Shown here: piece by piece, positions 1 through 10,000 of the stretch
Layout: each line of letters opens with the position of its first letter
How positions within the stretch are numbered: the stretch's first letter is position 1
Assembly (NCBI RefSeq): GCF_014201315.1
Contig: NZ_JACHDY010000001.1
Location: forward strand, 558,001-622,000
Direction: 5' to 3'
Length of the DNA: 64,000 nt
Origin: Edaphobacter lichenicola
GTDB taxonomy: Bacteria; Acidobacteriota; Terriglobia; Terriglobales; Acidobacteriaceae
Notes under the pieces: model-generated
Seen by the model: only the letters and a program-made list of their open reading frames with translations
Told to the model about the DNA's origin: nothing
Databases searched by the model: none
Translations under genes and position numbers: made by a program

Positions 1-191
1 GGTTTGAAGTTCCATTGCGCCTCGGAAAGCCCTCTGGTGGCTTCGAGGACATTCGCCTTTGTGGATTCCAGATAGTGTACTGCCCGGTCTCTTCCCGCCT
101 TCGTTAGTTCTTGTGCTCCGGCGGCCACTGTCCCAGTCACCAAAAGCAACAGCAACGCGAAGATTGTCTCCGTCAGGGATTTGTTCCTCAT
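1..191 (-). CDS. DinB-like secreted protein, N-terminal part only
   Basis: The gene reads leftward and is cut by the window start, so only the first 63 codons are visible. The ATG at 189-191 is preceded by AAAGGAG about 8 bases upstream, a good ribosome binding site that fixes the start. The product opens with a signal-peptide-like segment (MRNKSLTETIFALLLLLVTG, ending around AAGA) and continues with a helix containing YLESTKANVLEATRGLSEAQW. That resembles the first helix of DinB/DUF664-type four-helix proteins, many of which are exported in acidobacteria. It lies 53 bases downstream of the ArsR-type regulator on the same strand and is probably transcribed with it. The DinB assignment rests on one helix only. 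Confidence 0.55.
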   Translation of the reverse strand, partial: MRNKSLTETIFALLLLLVTGTVAAGAQELTKAGRDRAVHYLESTKANVLEATRGLSEAQWNFK

Positions 192-244
192 TTCGGTTCT
201 CCTTTTGTGCCATCGGATGCTTCTTGGTCTCAGAAACTTATCAT

Positions 245-598
245 TCATACGAGCTCCCCTTTCTTCGTCTTCCTGGGTTTCAGTTCTTTGACTGCTTCTC
301 GTTCGGCGGCTTCCTTAAACGCAAGGAGCGCTTGGTCCCAGAATCCCTCCAGCCACTTCCGCAGCGACTCTATGCCCCGTGTGTCGACTGCGTAGACCCG
401 TCGCGTGCCCTCCGCATGAACAGTCACCAGCCGTGCCGTCTTGAGGATCTTCAGGTGCTGAGAGACTGCGGGGCGACTCACCTCCATCCCTTCGGCGATC
501 TCGCCTACGGATCGTCCGCCGCCGCGCAGGCGCCTCAGCACCGCCCGCCGGGTAGGATCTCCCAAAGCATCGAGGGCTCGTTCTTCGTAAGTAATCAC
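245..598 (-). CDS. ArsR-family winged-helix transcriptional regulator
   Basis: This 117-residue protein is almost entirely a winged helix-turn-helix domain. It has the ArsR/SdpR signature ALGDPTRRAVLRRL near residues 11-24 and the recognition helix SVGEIAEGMEVSRPAVSQHL near residues 30-49. No cysteine pair typical of metal-sensing ArsR proteins is present, so it belongs with the non-metal SdpR-like members. The C-terminal tail (WLEGFWDQALLAFKEAAERE) is the usual dimerisation helix. The start codon is GTG at 596-598. A 7-bp inverted repeat covers that codon and a TTGACA box lies just upstream, which suggests autorepression. Downstream is the DinB-like gene; ArsR/DinB or ArsR/SRPBCC pairs are common, with the regulator controlling its partner. 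The family call is firm and the signal sensed is unknown. Confidence 0.9.
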   Translation of the reverse strand: MITYEERALDALGDPTRRAVLRRLRGGGRSVGEIAEGMEVSRPAVSQHLKILKTARLVTVHAEGTRRVYAVDTRGIESLRKWLEGFWDQALLAFKEAAEREAVKELKPRKTKKGELV

Positions 599-603
599 TT
601 ACG
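586..603. promoter_or_regulatory. probable ArsR operator (inverted repeat)
   Basis: CGTAAGT and ACTTACG form a perfect 7-bp inverted repeat separated by four bases, lying across the GTG start of the ArsR gene and just downstream of its probable -10 box. The position and form fit an autoregulatory site for the encoded winged-helix dimer. Binding is inferred, not shown. Confidence 0.6.
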
Positions 604-605
604 GT

Positions 606-634
606 AAGCTACTACTAACGGAAGTGGCTGTCAA
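606..634 (-). promoter_or_regulatory. probable promoter of the arsR/dinB-like operon
   Basis: On the minus strand a perfect TTGACA -35 box (629-634) is followed after exactly 17 bases by TAGCTT (606-611) as the -10. Transcription would begin about 599-600, at or next to the GTG start codon, so the message may be leaderless. The -35 is convincing and the -10 is only a partial match. Confidence 0.55.
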
Positions 635-687
635 GCTCGCAGTCTAGATGGCGTAGATCTCCTTCCTGCGTTCAACGCAGGCGAGAG

Positions 688-1977
688 TTATCTCTCGCGA
701 CTCTTCAGATGTGGCGTGCAGGACTCTACGAATGGATTGACCAGGAAGGTGCCTGCGATGCCGGAGATAAGGATGGTTCCATCGGAGTTGAAGTGGGCGG
801 AGCGGAACTCCTCTTCTGGAAGATCGTTGAGCCTCCTCCAGGTTTCGCCGCTGTCCTGGCTGGTGTAGACGCCTGTGAGCGAGGTGACGACCTCCCGGTT
901 TGGCTTTGAGGGGTCGACCTCTATGCTGTAGGCTCGGACGTTTGAGCCGGTTTCGTCGGTGGTTCTATGCAGGAGAAATCTTGCGTTGGTGACTCTTCGA
1001 ACGGTGCCTGGGCCTGAAGGGTTGTACACTCCCCAGCAAGCAGCCAGATGGAGACCGCCGACGACACTCATCCCATGGATCGCCGAATCCGGGCCGACGC
1101 CCTCGATGCGACTCCACTTCATGGAGTGAAGGTTGAGCAGGTAGACCTGGTCCCCTGTTCCGAGATAGAGGAAGCCTGGGTTCAGTTTTTTGGGATCATC
1201 GAACTGAAGGGAGAGCAGATCCATCTCGGTTGGGAGATGAGGGATGGGCCCATCTTCGATCCATGAGCCATCGTTCTCTTTGTGGTAGCGGAGGAGCTGG
1301 GGCTCGAGGTCAAAGTAGCCATAACCGATGATGAGATGTTGTCCGTCGGGTGTGATCTCTACTACGTTTGCCCTTAGGGGGTCGTCCGCCTTCTTCGTAA
1401 TGGGCGTCTTAGGAGGCGTGTCGGGAACGCGCGGGCCTACGATCGGTTTAACCAACGCCTCAGATGGGCTTGATTGAGGAAATACTTGAAAGGCTCCCCG
1501 TTGCGTTGTGATTATAAAGTAGGTTGCGTCGGGAGAGATGATGAAGCCGTTACGCAGCCCCTCGCCGATTCGTGCATCGAAGTATCTGGAATCCACTCGT
1601 GCGACTTGAGTCCATGTCGCGCCGCCATTGGTTGACTTCGAGATGTACATGGCTCGATCCTGGGGCGGAAGTTTATTGCTCAGGTCCGCAGTGAGAGCCC
1701 ATATCAAGTCAGGATTGGCGGCCGGGTTGGGGTCGCTGGCTATGGCCTCGATAAAGTCGCTGGCAAACTGATGACTTCCCGGAAGGCTGGTTACTCGATG
1801 AACAAAGCAGCTGTCCATATTGTTCGCTGCATCGCCTTCGCTACGATCAGAGGATGACGGTGAGCTGGTGACGACGTGATTCAGAGTCAGAGCCTGTCCC
1901 TGCCCCGCGATGGGAAGCGCCATCAGCAGCAGTAGGGTTCTGCTGAGGGCGGCTCGATATGGGAGTGGGAGTGCCAT
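688..1977 (-). CDS. secreted beta-propeller protein, BNR/sialidase-like
   Basis: This 429-residue protein begins with a signal peptide (about residues 1-29, hydrophobic SRTLLLLMALPIAGQGQA). The remainder is beta-rich and contains motifs typical of BNR/VPS10-type propeller blades: SKSTNGGATWTQV near residue 112 and TSQDSGETWRRL near residue 375 (the S-x-D-x-G-x-T-W Asp-box). No catalytic triad of a true sialidase could be identified, so an exo-sialidase activity should not be assumed. It stands alone; the next gene upstream is divergent across 195 bases that must hold both promoters. The function is unknown beyond a periplasmic or extracellular propeller. Confidence 0.6.
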   Translation of the reverse strand: MALPLPYRAALSRTLLLLMALPIAGQGQALTLNHVVTSSPSSSDRSEGDAANNMDSCFVHRVTSLPGSHQFASDFIEAIASDPNPAANPDLIWALTADLSNKLPPQDRAMYISKSTNGGATWTQVARVDSRYFDARIGEGLRNGFIISPDATYFIITTQRGAFQVFPQSSPSEALVKPIVGPRVPDTPPKTPITKKADDPLRANVVEITPDGQHLIIGYGYFDLEPQLLRYHKENDGSWIEDGPIPHLPTEMDLLSLQFDDPKKLNPGFLYLGTGDQVYLLNLHSMKWSRIEGVGPDSAIHGMSVVGGLHLAACWGVYNPSGPGTVRRVTNARFLLHRTTDETGSNVRAYSIEVDPSKPNREVVTSLTGVYTSQDSGETWRRLNDLPEEEFRSAHFNSDGTILISGIAGTFLVNPFVESCTPHLKSRER

Positions 1978-2172
1978 AACCAGAACACTTTCGACGCGCT
2001 TGAATCAACACCTCAAATCTACTGCAAGGCGCAGGATCTCCTGAATAGCTGAGCAAAATTCCCTGGCCTGCTATCCATGGTTTCAGGTTCGCGTCAGGCA
2101 AAGTTCACCCGAGGTACTCCGTTCTCACTAATATGAATGTGAGACGTCTTATTTCTGGCGAGGTGCTGCTTC

Positions 2173-3798
2173 GTGTCCGCAAACCGAATCGTCTGTCGCC
2201 TTCGACGCAACGATTCGATCCTTTTCCTTGTGGTTCTGGTCTGTGCCTTGTGGGGGGACGAAGCTCGTTGCCCTGCCCAGATCGGCGGCGCTGCAGGAGT
2301 AGGCACATCGATTGCGAGCTCCAGCATTCCAGATCTGGTCTCGGGCCGAGTGATCAATGCCGCCACAGATCAGCCTGTTCGTAGAGCGTTGGTTCGGCTC
2401 AACACCCGCGCAGTTCTGACCGACAGCGAAGGCAGGTTTCGGTTCGAACAGAACAAAGAGAGCAGCGCCAACATTCTGGTTACCAAGCCAGGCTTTTATG
2501 CCACCGCAGAGTATGGCGATGCCGGCAATCTGTATCTGCAGTCCGCACAACTGGCAGCGCCGCTGGAGCTTCGAATCTACCCTGAGGCTCTGCTTACCGG
2601 CGTGGTACTGGCTCCGGATGGGACGCCTCTTCCAGAGATTTCGGTGACTGCGATGAGAAGGGTGTACGACGATATGGGGCGTCGCTGGGTGCCCGCTGAT
2701 CAACGTCCGACAGACGTGCACGGGGGCTTTCGCATCCCTGTTCCGGCTGGGGAGTACCGCATACAAACTCGCTATTCTCCGCAGAACTCTGCGATGGGCG
2801 AAGCTGTCCTTCCTGTTGCAGTTCCGAGTGGAAGCGCAAGTAACACTTCACAACTGATTGGCATTCACAGCGGAGAGGAACAGACGTTTGAGCTGCGACC
2901 GGCCGTCAGTGCGATCCATACCGTCGGAGTTTCGCAGTCTCCTCCTGATCGCGGCTTCCTGCGGATCTCCGCGCGCACCGCCAATGGAGGCACGGTGCAG
3001 GTCAACTCGATGCCGGCAAGTGATGAGACAAAGATACAGCTCCCCCAGGGAACGTATACGCTGACGGTTCGGACGATGGGCGATACCGATGCTACGGAGC
3101 TGGCAGAGACGACGGTTATGGTTCCGGATCACGATATCTCCGGGGTGGTTCTGCGGTTCTCGCCAGTGCCATCGATTCCGGTGGAGTTGTTGATCGACTC
3201 TTCATCCTCCGATACAAGTTCGACTGGGCTGGCACAGCTGGGCCTCAGTCTGCAAAGTGAGCAGGCTGATTCCGACGGCGGATTCGCCAGGATAGGGTTG
3301 TCGCCCAGGGCAAATCAGAGCTTCTTCTTCTCGGCTCCTCCAGGCAGTTATCGGCTGGTGGGGCGCAATAGCGGCGCGTGGTATATCAAGTCTGCCAGCT
3401 ATGGCGACTCAGATTTGTTGGAGCAGGAACTCGTCGTAGCGCCTGGAGCATCCGGTACTCCGATACGCGTTGTGGTCAGCAATCAGACGGCGGCGTTGCA
3501 GGGGACGGTGCACCTCAACGGCGATCCTGTGGCGAGTTGGGTGTATTTGATTCCGAACAGGCGGAGCGCGCAGCTGGTGTACAGTACCCGCAGCAGTTCG
3601 ACGGGCAGCTATAGCTTGGATCATCTTCCGCCCGGAAGTTATCAGGCTATCGCGTTTCAGCGACGGCACTCGGTCGACTACCGTGATCCCGAAAGCCTGA
3701 CGTCGTTTGGTGATCGTGCGCAGGCGGTTACGGTCAACGTCGGCGATAAGCCTACGCTGAACCTTGATGCTGTGCCGGCGACGGAGGTGATTCCATGA
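2173..3798 (+). CDS. exported carboxypeptidase-regulatory-like domain protein
   Basis: This 541-residue protein has a signal-anchor-like N terminus (hydrophobic residues 16-27, then cleavage near CPAQ). A carboxypeptidase regulatory-like (CarboxypepD_reg) domain follows around residues 53-130, with the hallmark SGRVINAATDQPVRRALVRL and TDSEGRFRFE. More beta-sandwich modules of the same kind follow, for example LTGVVLAPDGTPLPEISV near 140 and ALQGTVHLNGDPV near 445. Such modules are peptidoglycan- or surface-located scaffolds and carry no peptidase catalytic residues. The start is GTG with GAGGTG about 9 bases upstream. Its TGA overlaps the ATG of the next gene, so the two are translationally coupled and probably act together. 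The exact role is unknown. Confidence 0.75.
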   Translation: MSANRIVCRLRRNDSILFLVVLVCALWGDEARCPAQIGGAAGVGTSIASSSIPDLVSGRVINAATDQPVRRALVRLNTRAVLTDSEGRFRFEQNKESSANILVTKPGFYATAEYGDAGNLYLQSAQLAAPLELRIYPEALLTGVVLAPDGTPLPEISVTAMRRVYDDMGRRWVPADQRPTDVHGGFRIPVPAGEYRIQTRYSPQNSAMGEAVLPVAVPSGSASNTSQLIGIHSGEEQTFELRPAVSAIHTVGVSQSPPDRGFLRISARTANGGTVQVNSMPASDETKIQLPQGTYTLTVRTMGDTDATELAETTVMVPDHDISGVVLRFSPVPSIPVELLIDSSSSDTSSTGLAQLGLSLQSEQADSDGGFARIGLSPRANQSFFFSAPPGSYRLVGRNSGAWYIKSASYGDSDLLEQELVVAPGASGTPIRVVVSNQTAALQGTVHLNGDPVASWVYLIPNRRSAQLVYSTRSSSTGSYSLDHLPPGSYQAIAFQRRHSVDYRDPESLTSFGDRAQAVTVNVGDKPTLNLDAVPATEVIP

Positions 3799-5558
3799 GA
3801 TGTAGTCTTGTGTGCCCTTCGTTGCTGCTCTTTGTCGGCGCTCTGTGGGGAGGGATCGCGCGCGCACAAACTCGAGCGCAGACGAAGCCGGAGGCCAAGC
3901 ACACGATAGCCGTTACACACTATGAGATCACTGGCGTCGTTGTCAGCAGCATTGACGGAAGTCCCGTCCCGCACTGCAGGCTGACGCCGAATCTCGTGGT
4001 TCCTGGGGGCTCCGGGAGCCGCCGCTTCCCTGCCTCGACTGACGGCTCTGAGGCCGATGACCATGGTCGCTTTTCGATTTCGTTGCCTTCGGCGGGCGCG
4101 TGGAATCTGAGAGCGCGTGCTCGCGGCTACGTCACCCAGTCCTACGAGGAGCACGACGCCTTCTCCTCGTCGGTTGTACTGACAGCCGATTCGCCGACGA
4201 TCGATCTACGGTTCACGCTTAGTCCTGAGGCCAGCATCAAAGGCATCGTTCTGGATGAAGCCGGGGAGCCGGTGAGAGACGCCCAGATCTCTCTTTCCCT
4301 GGTGCCGCCGCCAAGTCCAGGAGGCCCGCCGGCTAATGGAAGCGCGCGAGGGAATGTTAGAACCGACGATCGTGGCATGTATGAGTTGGCGAATCTGTCC
4401 CCGGGAGGCTATCGCCTGTCGGTGCGGGCGCATCCCTGGTACGCCGAGGCCACGCAGCAAAGCGGAGCGTCGGGCACTGATGGATCGCCGCTCGATCCCT
4501 CCCTCGACGTCGCCTACCCGCCGACCTGGTTTCCAGGAGGCAGCGAGGTTGTGACCGCCGAGACGATTGTCTTGCATGCAGGCGATACACGTCAGGCAGA
4601 CTTTCATCTTGTTCCGATCCCTTCGATTCATCTGAAGATCGCGCCACCAACAGGAGCTTCGGGAGCGGTCAACGGTCGCCAGGGACAAGCGTTCCCCATT
4701 GTGGAGGAGATTACGCCGGGTGCAAACGGCCCGCGCGCAGTCTCGGTTGCAACCCGTCGCGACCCACAAGGAGAGTTCGATGTTGGTGGACTGACGCCAG
4801 GGCTCTATCAGGTGAGGACGCCGGGCCAGGAGGGGCGCTCCACGATGGTCGACGTGACAGCGAACTCGGTTCGAACGCTCAATCTCGATGCGCCGGGGAG
4901 CGATATCGCGAGACTTACAGTCCACGTCGACGGGTTCGCCGGCGATACGGAAGAGTCAGGTGACAGACGCGGCAGAGGGCTTCGCGTCAGCCTGATCGAT
5001 ACCGATACGCAACGCGGGACGTTTTCTTCCGTGGGAGATGAGGGCGGGTTTGCAGGTCGCCGAAGGTCGAAAACACCGGCTACAGACCGTATCATCGAGG
5101 TTCCCCCAGGACGTTACGAAGTTGTTTTGCAGGGCGTCCCCAACATCTATCTGATTGGTATAACCGCCAAGGGAGCCGAAGCCTCGGGGCGGTACGTGAC
5201 GGTGCCCGCGGGTGAGACGACCCTTACGGTGCATGTTGCGAATGGCCGCGCTAACGTTAGCGGAGTCGCGACGCTTGACGGAAAACCCGCGGTGGGCGCC
5301 ATGGCCCTGCTGGTTCCGATTACGATTGAGGAGCCTGACTCCATTGGTTTTTTGCGGCAGGACCAGACCAATACAGACGGAAGCTTCGACATCGAGAACG
5401 TAATTCCGGGGCAATACATTCTGGTGGTCATCGATGGCGGATGGCAGATCAACTGGGGCGATCGATCGACGCTGCGCCGCTATCTTACGAGAGGGATACC
5501 GCTGGAGTTGAAGCCGTCTGCAAGCGTGAAACAGAACGTAGTTGCGCAGGCTCCATGA
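3795..5558 (+). CDS. exported carboxypeptidase-regulatory-like domain protein, paralogue
   Basis: This 587-residue protein overlaps the preceding gene by four bases (ATGA) and has a strong ribosome binding site, GGAGGTGATT. A signal peptide covers about residues 1-25 (LLLFVGALWGGIARAQ). At least three carboxypeptidase-regulatory-like modules follow: ITGVVVSSIDGSPVPHCRL near 40, IKGIVLDEAGEPVRDAQISL near 148, and VSGVATLDGKPAVGAMALLV near 490. Each ends with the usual NTDGSFDIENVIPGQYIL or TDDRGMYELANLSPGGYRL strand pair. The order of modules and the size match the upstream gene, so the pair probably arose by duplication. It is predicted to be periplasmic or surface exposed. No enzymatic residues were recognised. 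Confidence 0.75.
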   Translation: MRCSLVCPSLLLFVGALWGGIARAQTRAQTKPEAKHTIAVTHYEITGVVVSSIDGSPVPHCRLTPNLVVPGGSGSRRFPASTDGSEADDHGRFSISLPSAGAWNLRARARGYVTQSYEEHDAFSSSVVLTADSPTIDLRFTLSPEASIKGIVLDEAGEPVRDAQISLSLVPPPSPGGPPANGSARGNVRTDDRGMYELANLSPGGYRLSVRAHPWYAEATQQSGASGTDGSPLDPSLDVAYPPTWFPGGSEVVTAETIVLHAGDTRQADFHLVPIPSIHLKIAPPTGASGAVNGRQGQAFPIVEEITPGANGPRAVSVATRRDPQGEFDVGGLTPGLYQVRTPGQEGRSTMVDVTANSVRTLNLDAPGSDIARLTVHVDGFAGDTEESGDRRGRGLRVSLIDTDTQRGTFSSVGDEGGFAGRRRSKTPATDRIIEVPPGRYEVVLQGVPNIYLIGITAKGAEASGRYVTVPAGETTLTVHVANGRANVSGVATLDGKPAVGAMALLVPITIEEPDSIGFLRQDQTNTDGSFDIENVIPGQYILVVIDGGWQINWGDRSTLRRYLTRGIPLELKPSASVKQNVVAQAP

Positions 5559-5629
5559 GGATTGGGGAGGTGCGCGAGGCATCGGCAGACTTCAAGTTGT
5601 GTTAGATTCAAAAAGGCCCGCAATACTGC

Positions 5630-5717
5630 GGAGAGATGGCCGAGTGGCTGAAGGCGCACGCTTGGAAAGCGTGTATACCGCAAGGTATCCAGGGTTCGAA
5701 TCCCTGTCTCTCCGCCA
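5630..5717 (+). tRNA. tRNA-Ser (GGA anticodon)
   Basis: An 88-base tRNA including an encoded CCA. GGAGAGA (5630-5636) pairs with TCTCTCC (5707-5713), followed by discriminator G and CCA. The anticodon stem-loop ACGCT-TGGAAA-GCGT gives anticodon GGA. The long variable arm (TATACCGCAAGGTAT region) and GGTTCGAATCC T-arm are as expected for a class II serine tRNA. Confidence 0.95.
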
Positions 5718-5810
5718 CATCTTTTTAACCCTCTCAAGATCAACAAACTATAGCGTAATCAGTACCGCTCAACTCTAAAGTGCCTTTTCTGACTACCTCT
5801 GAACCGCCCA

Positions 5811-6890
5811 CTAGGTATGAAAGGTAACGACCAGGAGCAAAATCACGCCGAGGTATGCCATTGGATAGATCCATCTTCCGGCGGAGTGCACCTTCACCGC
5901 TGTAGACCTCCTTCCACGTTTTTGCAGAAGATAGACCGTAAGAATTTCAAAGACACAAAGAAAGCAGAGGGCGAAACTGGCGAGGAAGACAGCATCCAGA
6001 AAAGTAACGTAGCCAACTCGCGGAAGGTCGCGTGTAATCGTGAACTCGAAGGCCACCATGGAGAGCAGCATGGTCATCGGAACTTTCAGGAGCCAGTCGA
6101 ACTGCTCGACGTCGATCCAAAAGACGACCACTGGAACCAGAGTCATCATCGCCAGCGGCACAAATATCTTCCAGAGATAAAAGCCTGCTCGTCGTTTGAC
6201 AACAAGCTGGAAGACCGCTTCCTGAGCTGGGGGAAGGAAGCGATCAGTGGCCACCTTTTCCGCAGTGTAGCGAAGATCGTTTATTTGCCAGGCAGCTAGT
6301 TGAGTATGTTGTTCCGGACTGATGCCCGTCGACGGCAGCGGCTGAGGGGCGAATCGAATCTCAGAGGCGGTTGAAAGAAATGGTTGAAATTCAAACTGAA
6401 GGACCTGGTTGTCGAAGGGAAATCTTCTCAAGTCGTAGTCGTTGGATAGAACCGCGTCGAAGCGTTCGATGTAGGTCACAAAGCCAGCTCTGTCGGCTAC
6501 CAGAGAGTACTGGTTCATCTTGTGAGAGATGGAGTTCGCCGCCTCAATCGCTGGAGCCCAGAGGTCTTCCAGCCGAAACGTGCGAGTCAGTGTCTGCTCC
6601 GTTCGCTTATCTGCGGCTTGGCCCGCGGGCAAGGCAAGGCGCGGATCCTGCCATTTTGCAGTAAGGTAGCCACCGACCTCAAAACTCTCACGGGATTCGT
6701 CTATCGCTACAAAGTTAGTGATGTAAAGCCCCACCGAAATCTCAATTGGCGTCTTTCCGCCGGTCGGATGTTTGTGAAGATCCACATTGGGCTTTGCTGC
6801 CGCTTTCACTGCGGAAGATGCGGGAATGGCAATGGGGGCCACTATCAAAAACATAGCTAGCTTTGCACGGAAGAGACCGCATTGCTTCAT
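5811..6890 (-). CDS. prokaryotic pentameric ligand-gated ion channel (Cys-loop receptor family)
   Basis: This 359-residue protein has the full architecture of bacterial Cys-loop receptor relatives such as GLIC. It has a signal peptide (1-28) and an extracellular beta-sandwich domain (about 45-236) with ISVGLYITNF, LWAPAIE and the loop RRFPFDNQ (155-162), where the bacterial family lacks the two cysteines. The segment NDLRYT precedes four membrane helices: M1 237-259 (FYLWKIFVPLAMMTLVPVVV), pore-lining M2 266-288, M3 293-322 and M4 340-358. M2 is followed by DLPRVGYVTFLDA, matching the M2-M3 loop of the family. It should form a homopentameric cation- or anion-conducting channel in the inner membrane; gating ligand and selectivity cannot be read from the sequence. 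It is a single gene with no obvious partner, and no strong ribosome binding site is seen. Confidence 0.92.
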   Translation of the reverse strand: MKQCGLFRAKLAMFLIVAPIAIPASSAVKAAAKPNVDLHKHPTGGKTPIEISVGLYITNFVAIDESRESFEVGGYLTAKWQDPRLALPAGQAADKRTEQTLTRTFRLEDLWAPAIEAANSISHKMNQYSLVADRAGFVTYIERFDAVLSNDYDLRRFPFDNQVLQFEFQPFLSTASEIRFAPQPLPSTGISPEQHTQLAAWQINDLRYTAEKVATDRFLPPAQEAVFQLVVKRRAGFYLWKIFVPLAMMTLVPVVVFWIDVEQFDWLLKVPMTMLLSMVAFEFTITRDLPRVGYVTFLDAVFLASFALCFLCVFEILTVYLLQKRGRRSTAVKVHSAGRWIYPMAYLGVILLLVVTFHT

Positions 6891-7040
6891 GGAGTTGTCC
6901 AGGAGGGAGTGCCCCCACTGTATCAGAAATCTTACCCAGAGAGGCGACTCCTATTTCCTTGGTTTACGATCTTGGGCCAATGCCGTTCAATCTAGATGAA
7001 TTGGGTTGGCCTTATCTACTAGTCGGCAAAGGCTCACTTA

Positions 7041-10000
7041 TTAGAGCAAGCCTTTGGACTCCTTCTTTCCGTACTTCAAAGATCGATAAGCCTCGGCTCT
7101 CTCTGGCTGAGTGCGGCTATTCTTGTAGTTCCGCGCTACGCTCATTTCTGCCATCGGATATAGATCTCCTTCCTGCATCGACGCTTCGCCGCGCCGCGCC
7201 AACACTGCCTGGAAATCGAGGATGGCCTGAGGCGTCTGACTCAATGCGGTATGCGCCATGCCGCGCAGATACGCCGCGAACAACGTCTGGTCGTACTGCC
7301 CGGAAGCATCCAGATTTGGGATAGCCTTCCCCGGTTCATTGATGCCAATTGCCGCTGCAGCCTTCAACTCCGGTGCGTAGTTCCGGGCCACTGCAGTATT
7401 TCTCGGAAAATACTGTTGCAGAATAAGAGCGGTCTTTATCGCATACGGTTGATCTCCACAAAGAGCCGCTGCCATTCCCGCGTTGAAGCTTGCAACTGGC
7501 CCCTTCGGCAAGCCCTTCCCTTCCTCAACCATCGCGAGCGCGACAGGGCAACTCTCCGCAAGAGCGTGATCAAGCGCACCCTGCGCCAACAAATACGCCT
7601 GAGTGCCAGATAGCTCAACCTCGTCGCCGGCTTTCGCAGCCGCACTCCGCCACAGGTCCAGAGCCGTGCTCTTCTTTCCTGTGTTATCCAGATAAAGACC
7701 GTAGTCATTCAAGTCCGCGTAAGTCACCTGCGTGCGATTGCCCATCGTTGGTTCTACGAGCGCAGCCTGCAGTTCTTTTTCTTGCTCGGCCACAAGATCT
7801 TCCCTCCCGTCCAGGTATGCCGCGGTCAGAACGTTAGTGCTACTCGCAACGCCAACGTGACCAGCCTGTGATTCCAATTCAAGAACGCTCCCGTACCGAT
7901 CCATCCCAATCAGGTCACGTTCTGCCTCGACATAAGCCTCTGCATCGAACGGATTCGCCTCATAGCCCTGCTGCGCCGCCTGCAAAGCCTCCGGGAAGAG
8001 CCGTTGCACTCGCAACCCCAGCGCCAGCTGCTTTCGCCCGTCAACGCTGAGCGGATACCGCAACACATACTCACGAATCGTCCTGGTAGCCTGAACCAGA
8101 TCCCCGCTCGCATTCATCTCGAAGCAGAACTTCGCCAGCAACTTCACCGCCTCGCTCGAGTGCACGGCACCATCGCGTGCGAAACTGGCAGCATTCGCGG
8201 AGGCCACTTCAGCTTTCTCTTCGCGATAAAGCCACGCTAGACGCATCTGCGCCTGAACAAACTTCGGGTCGAAACGGACAGCCTCCTGATACGCCCTCAA
8301 CGCATCGGTGACTCGCCCACTCTGCTCCGCCGTCGCACCCGCGAAGTAAGCGTGCAACGCCTCCAGGCTTCCCGATGCCTCATCGGCAAATGGAATCTTT
8401 CTTCTCAGGTCGGCTTTACTGTCGGCGCTGACCTCTCTCCGCACGGCCAGCGCCAGTCGTCCGATCGCCGCTGGAATCTCTTCCCTGCTTCCGGCAGTCT
8501 CATCGAGGCTCGCCACCTTGTCATTCGAGTCCGTCCTCAACACGTCGACACTAATCGTGTAGGGCGCCTCGGATCCATTAATTCCATTGATCTCGCCATA
8601 CAAATAGGCTCGTGCACCAATCTTCTGCGCGACGCTCCACACCGGCACCGTCATGTTCGCGCCTGTGTTCTCCGGCTCGATCTGCACTAAGCCCGCGTGA
8701 TACGCCTCACCACCCAGTACATTCAAAGTCCGCGATTGACGCAATGCAATCTCAAGTCCCTGCATCACCGTTCCATCCAGCGTCTTGTCCCCGGTTTTGT
8801 TTTGGATAAGAGTCAGCAGTAGACGATCACTCGGCTTCAGCACCATCGGCCGAAAGAGGCTCATGCCCATCGTAAGAGAGGCTGCCGTCGCGACGCCGAG
8901 AATTATCGTCACTGCGACTACCATCCGCACCCGGAGGTTCTTCCCCTGCTCGGCCACCAACTCTGCCGACGAGTCTTCTTCAGAGCCCACCCAATCTTCT
9001 GCTTCATGGTGGACATCGTCGTCGCGTTCTTCTTCGACAGCAGCCCATCCGCCTCGCGACCTTATCGAGCCATCTTCATAAGAGAGTGTCTTCGCTGCTG
9101 CCGGCGCACCATAATCAACATGCGGGACAACGGGGTCTTGAGAGGAAGCGCCTTGCACGGCCACGCCGTATTCAAAGCGCGATTGCCACGGCGCATCCGT
9201 ACTCTCAAAAGCCAGAGCGCTCGCCTGCGCGGAACGCGAGCCATCCACATCACTTCCATGCTCTCGCTCCGGTCTGCGCGCGGGGCGTGTCCGTTTGTTG
9301 CCATTGCTCGCCCCCCTCGTCTGCGCTACCGGGAGCCGCCCACCCGGCGTATCGCTCTTGCCTGGATCAGACTTGCGTTTCGGTCCCTTATGCAAAGCCA
9401 CCGGATCATAGGCGCGAACCAGCGGAACCGCTGACAAAGTCCCCTTATGTCGCCATCCGCCTCGACCCAGCTTCCCACCAACTCTGGTCAAGGCCTCCTG
9501 CAACTCCTGCGTCGTCTGGAATCGCTCACCCCGACTCTTTGCCATCAGCTTCAGAATGACCCGCTCCAGGTCACGCGGAATCGACTCATTCCAGTTGCGC
9601 ACCGAGTCCGGCGTGTGACTGAGAAGCTGCACAAACATCAGCGCGCTCGTCGTCCCTTCAAACGGCACACGCCGCGTCGCCATCTCATACAACACCACAC
9701 CCAGCGAGAACATGTCCGACCGCGTGTCCAGCGACTCGCCCCGCGCCTGCTCCGGCGACATATACGCCACCGTCCCAACCGTCGCCCCCGACAGCGTCAT
9801 ATCCAGCGTCCGCGACTCCCACCCGCCGCGCACTTCGAGCCCGATCTTCGCCAGTCCGAAGTCCAGCACCTTCGCCTGGCTCTTTCCATTCGGCAACTTC
9901 ACCAGAAAGATATTTGCCGGCTTGATATCGCGATGCACAATTCCTTTGGTGTGTGCCGCAGCCAGCGCGTCTGATATCTCCAGCGCATAGCGAACAATCT

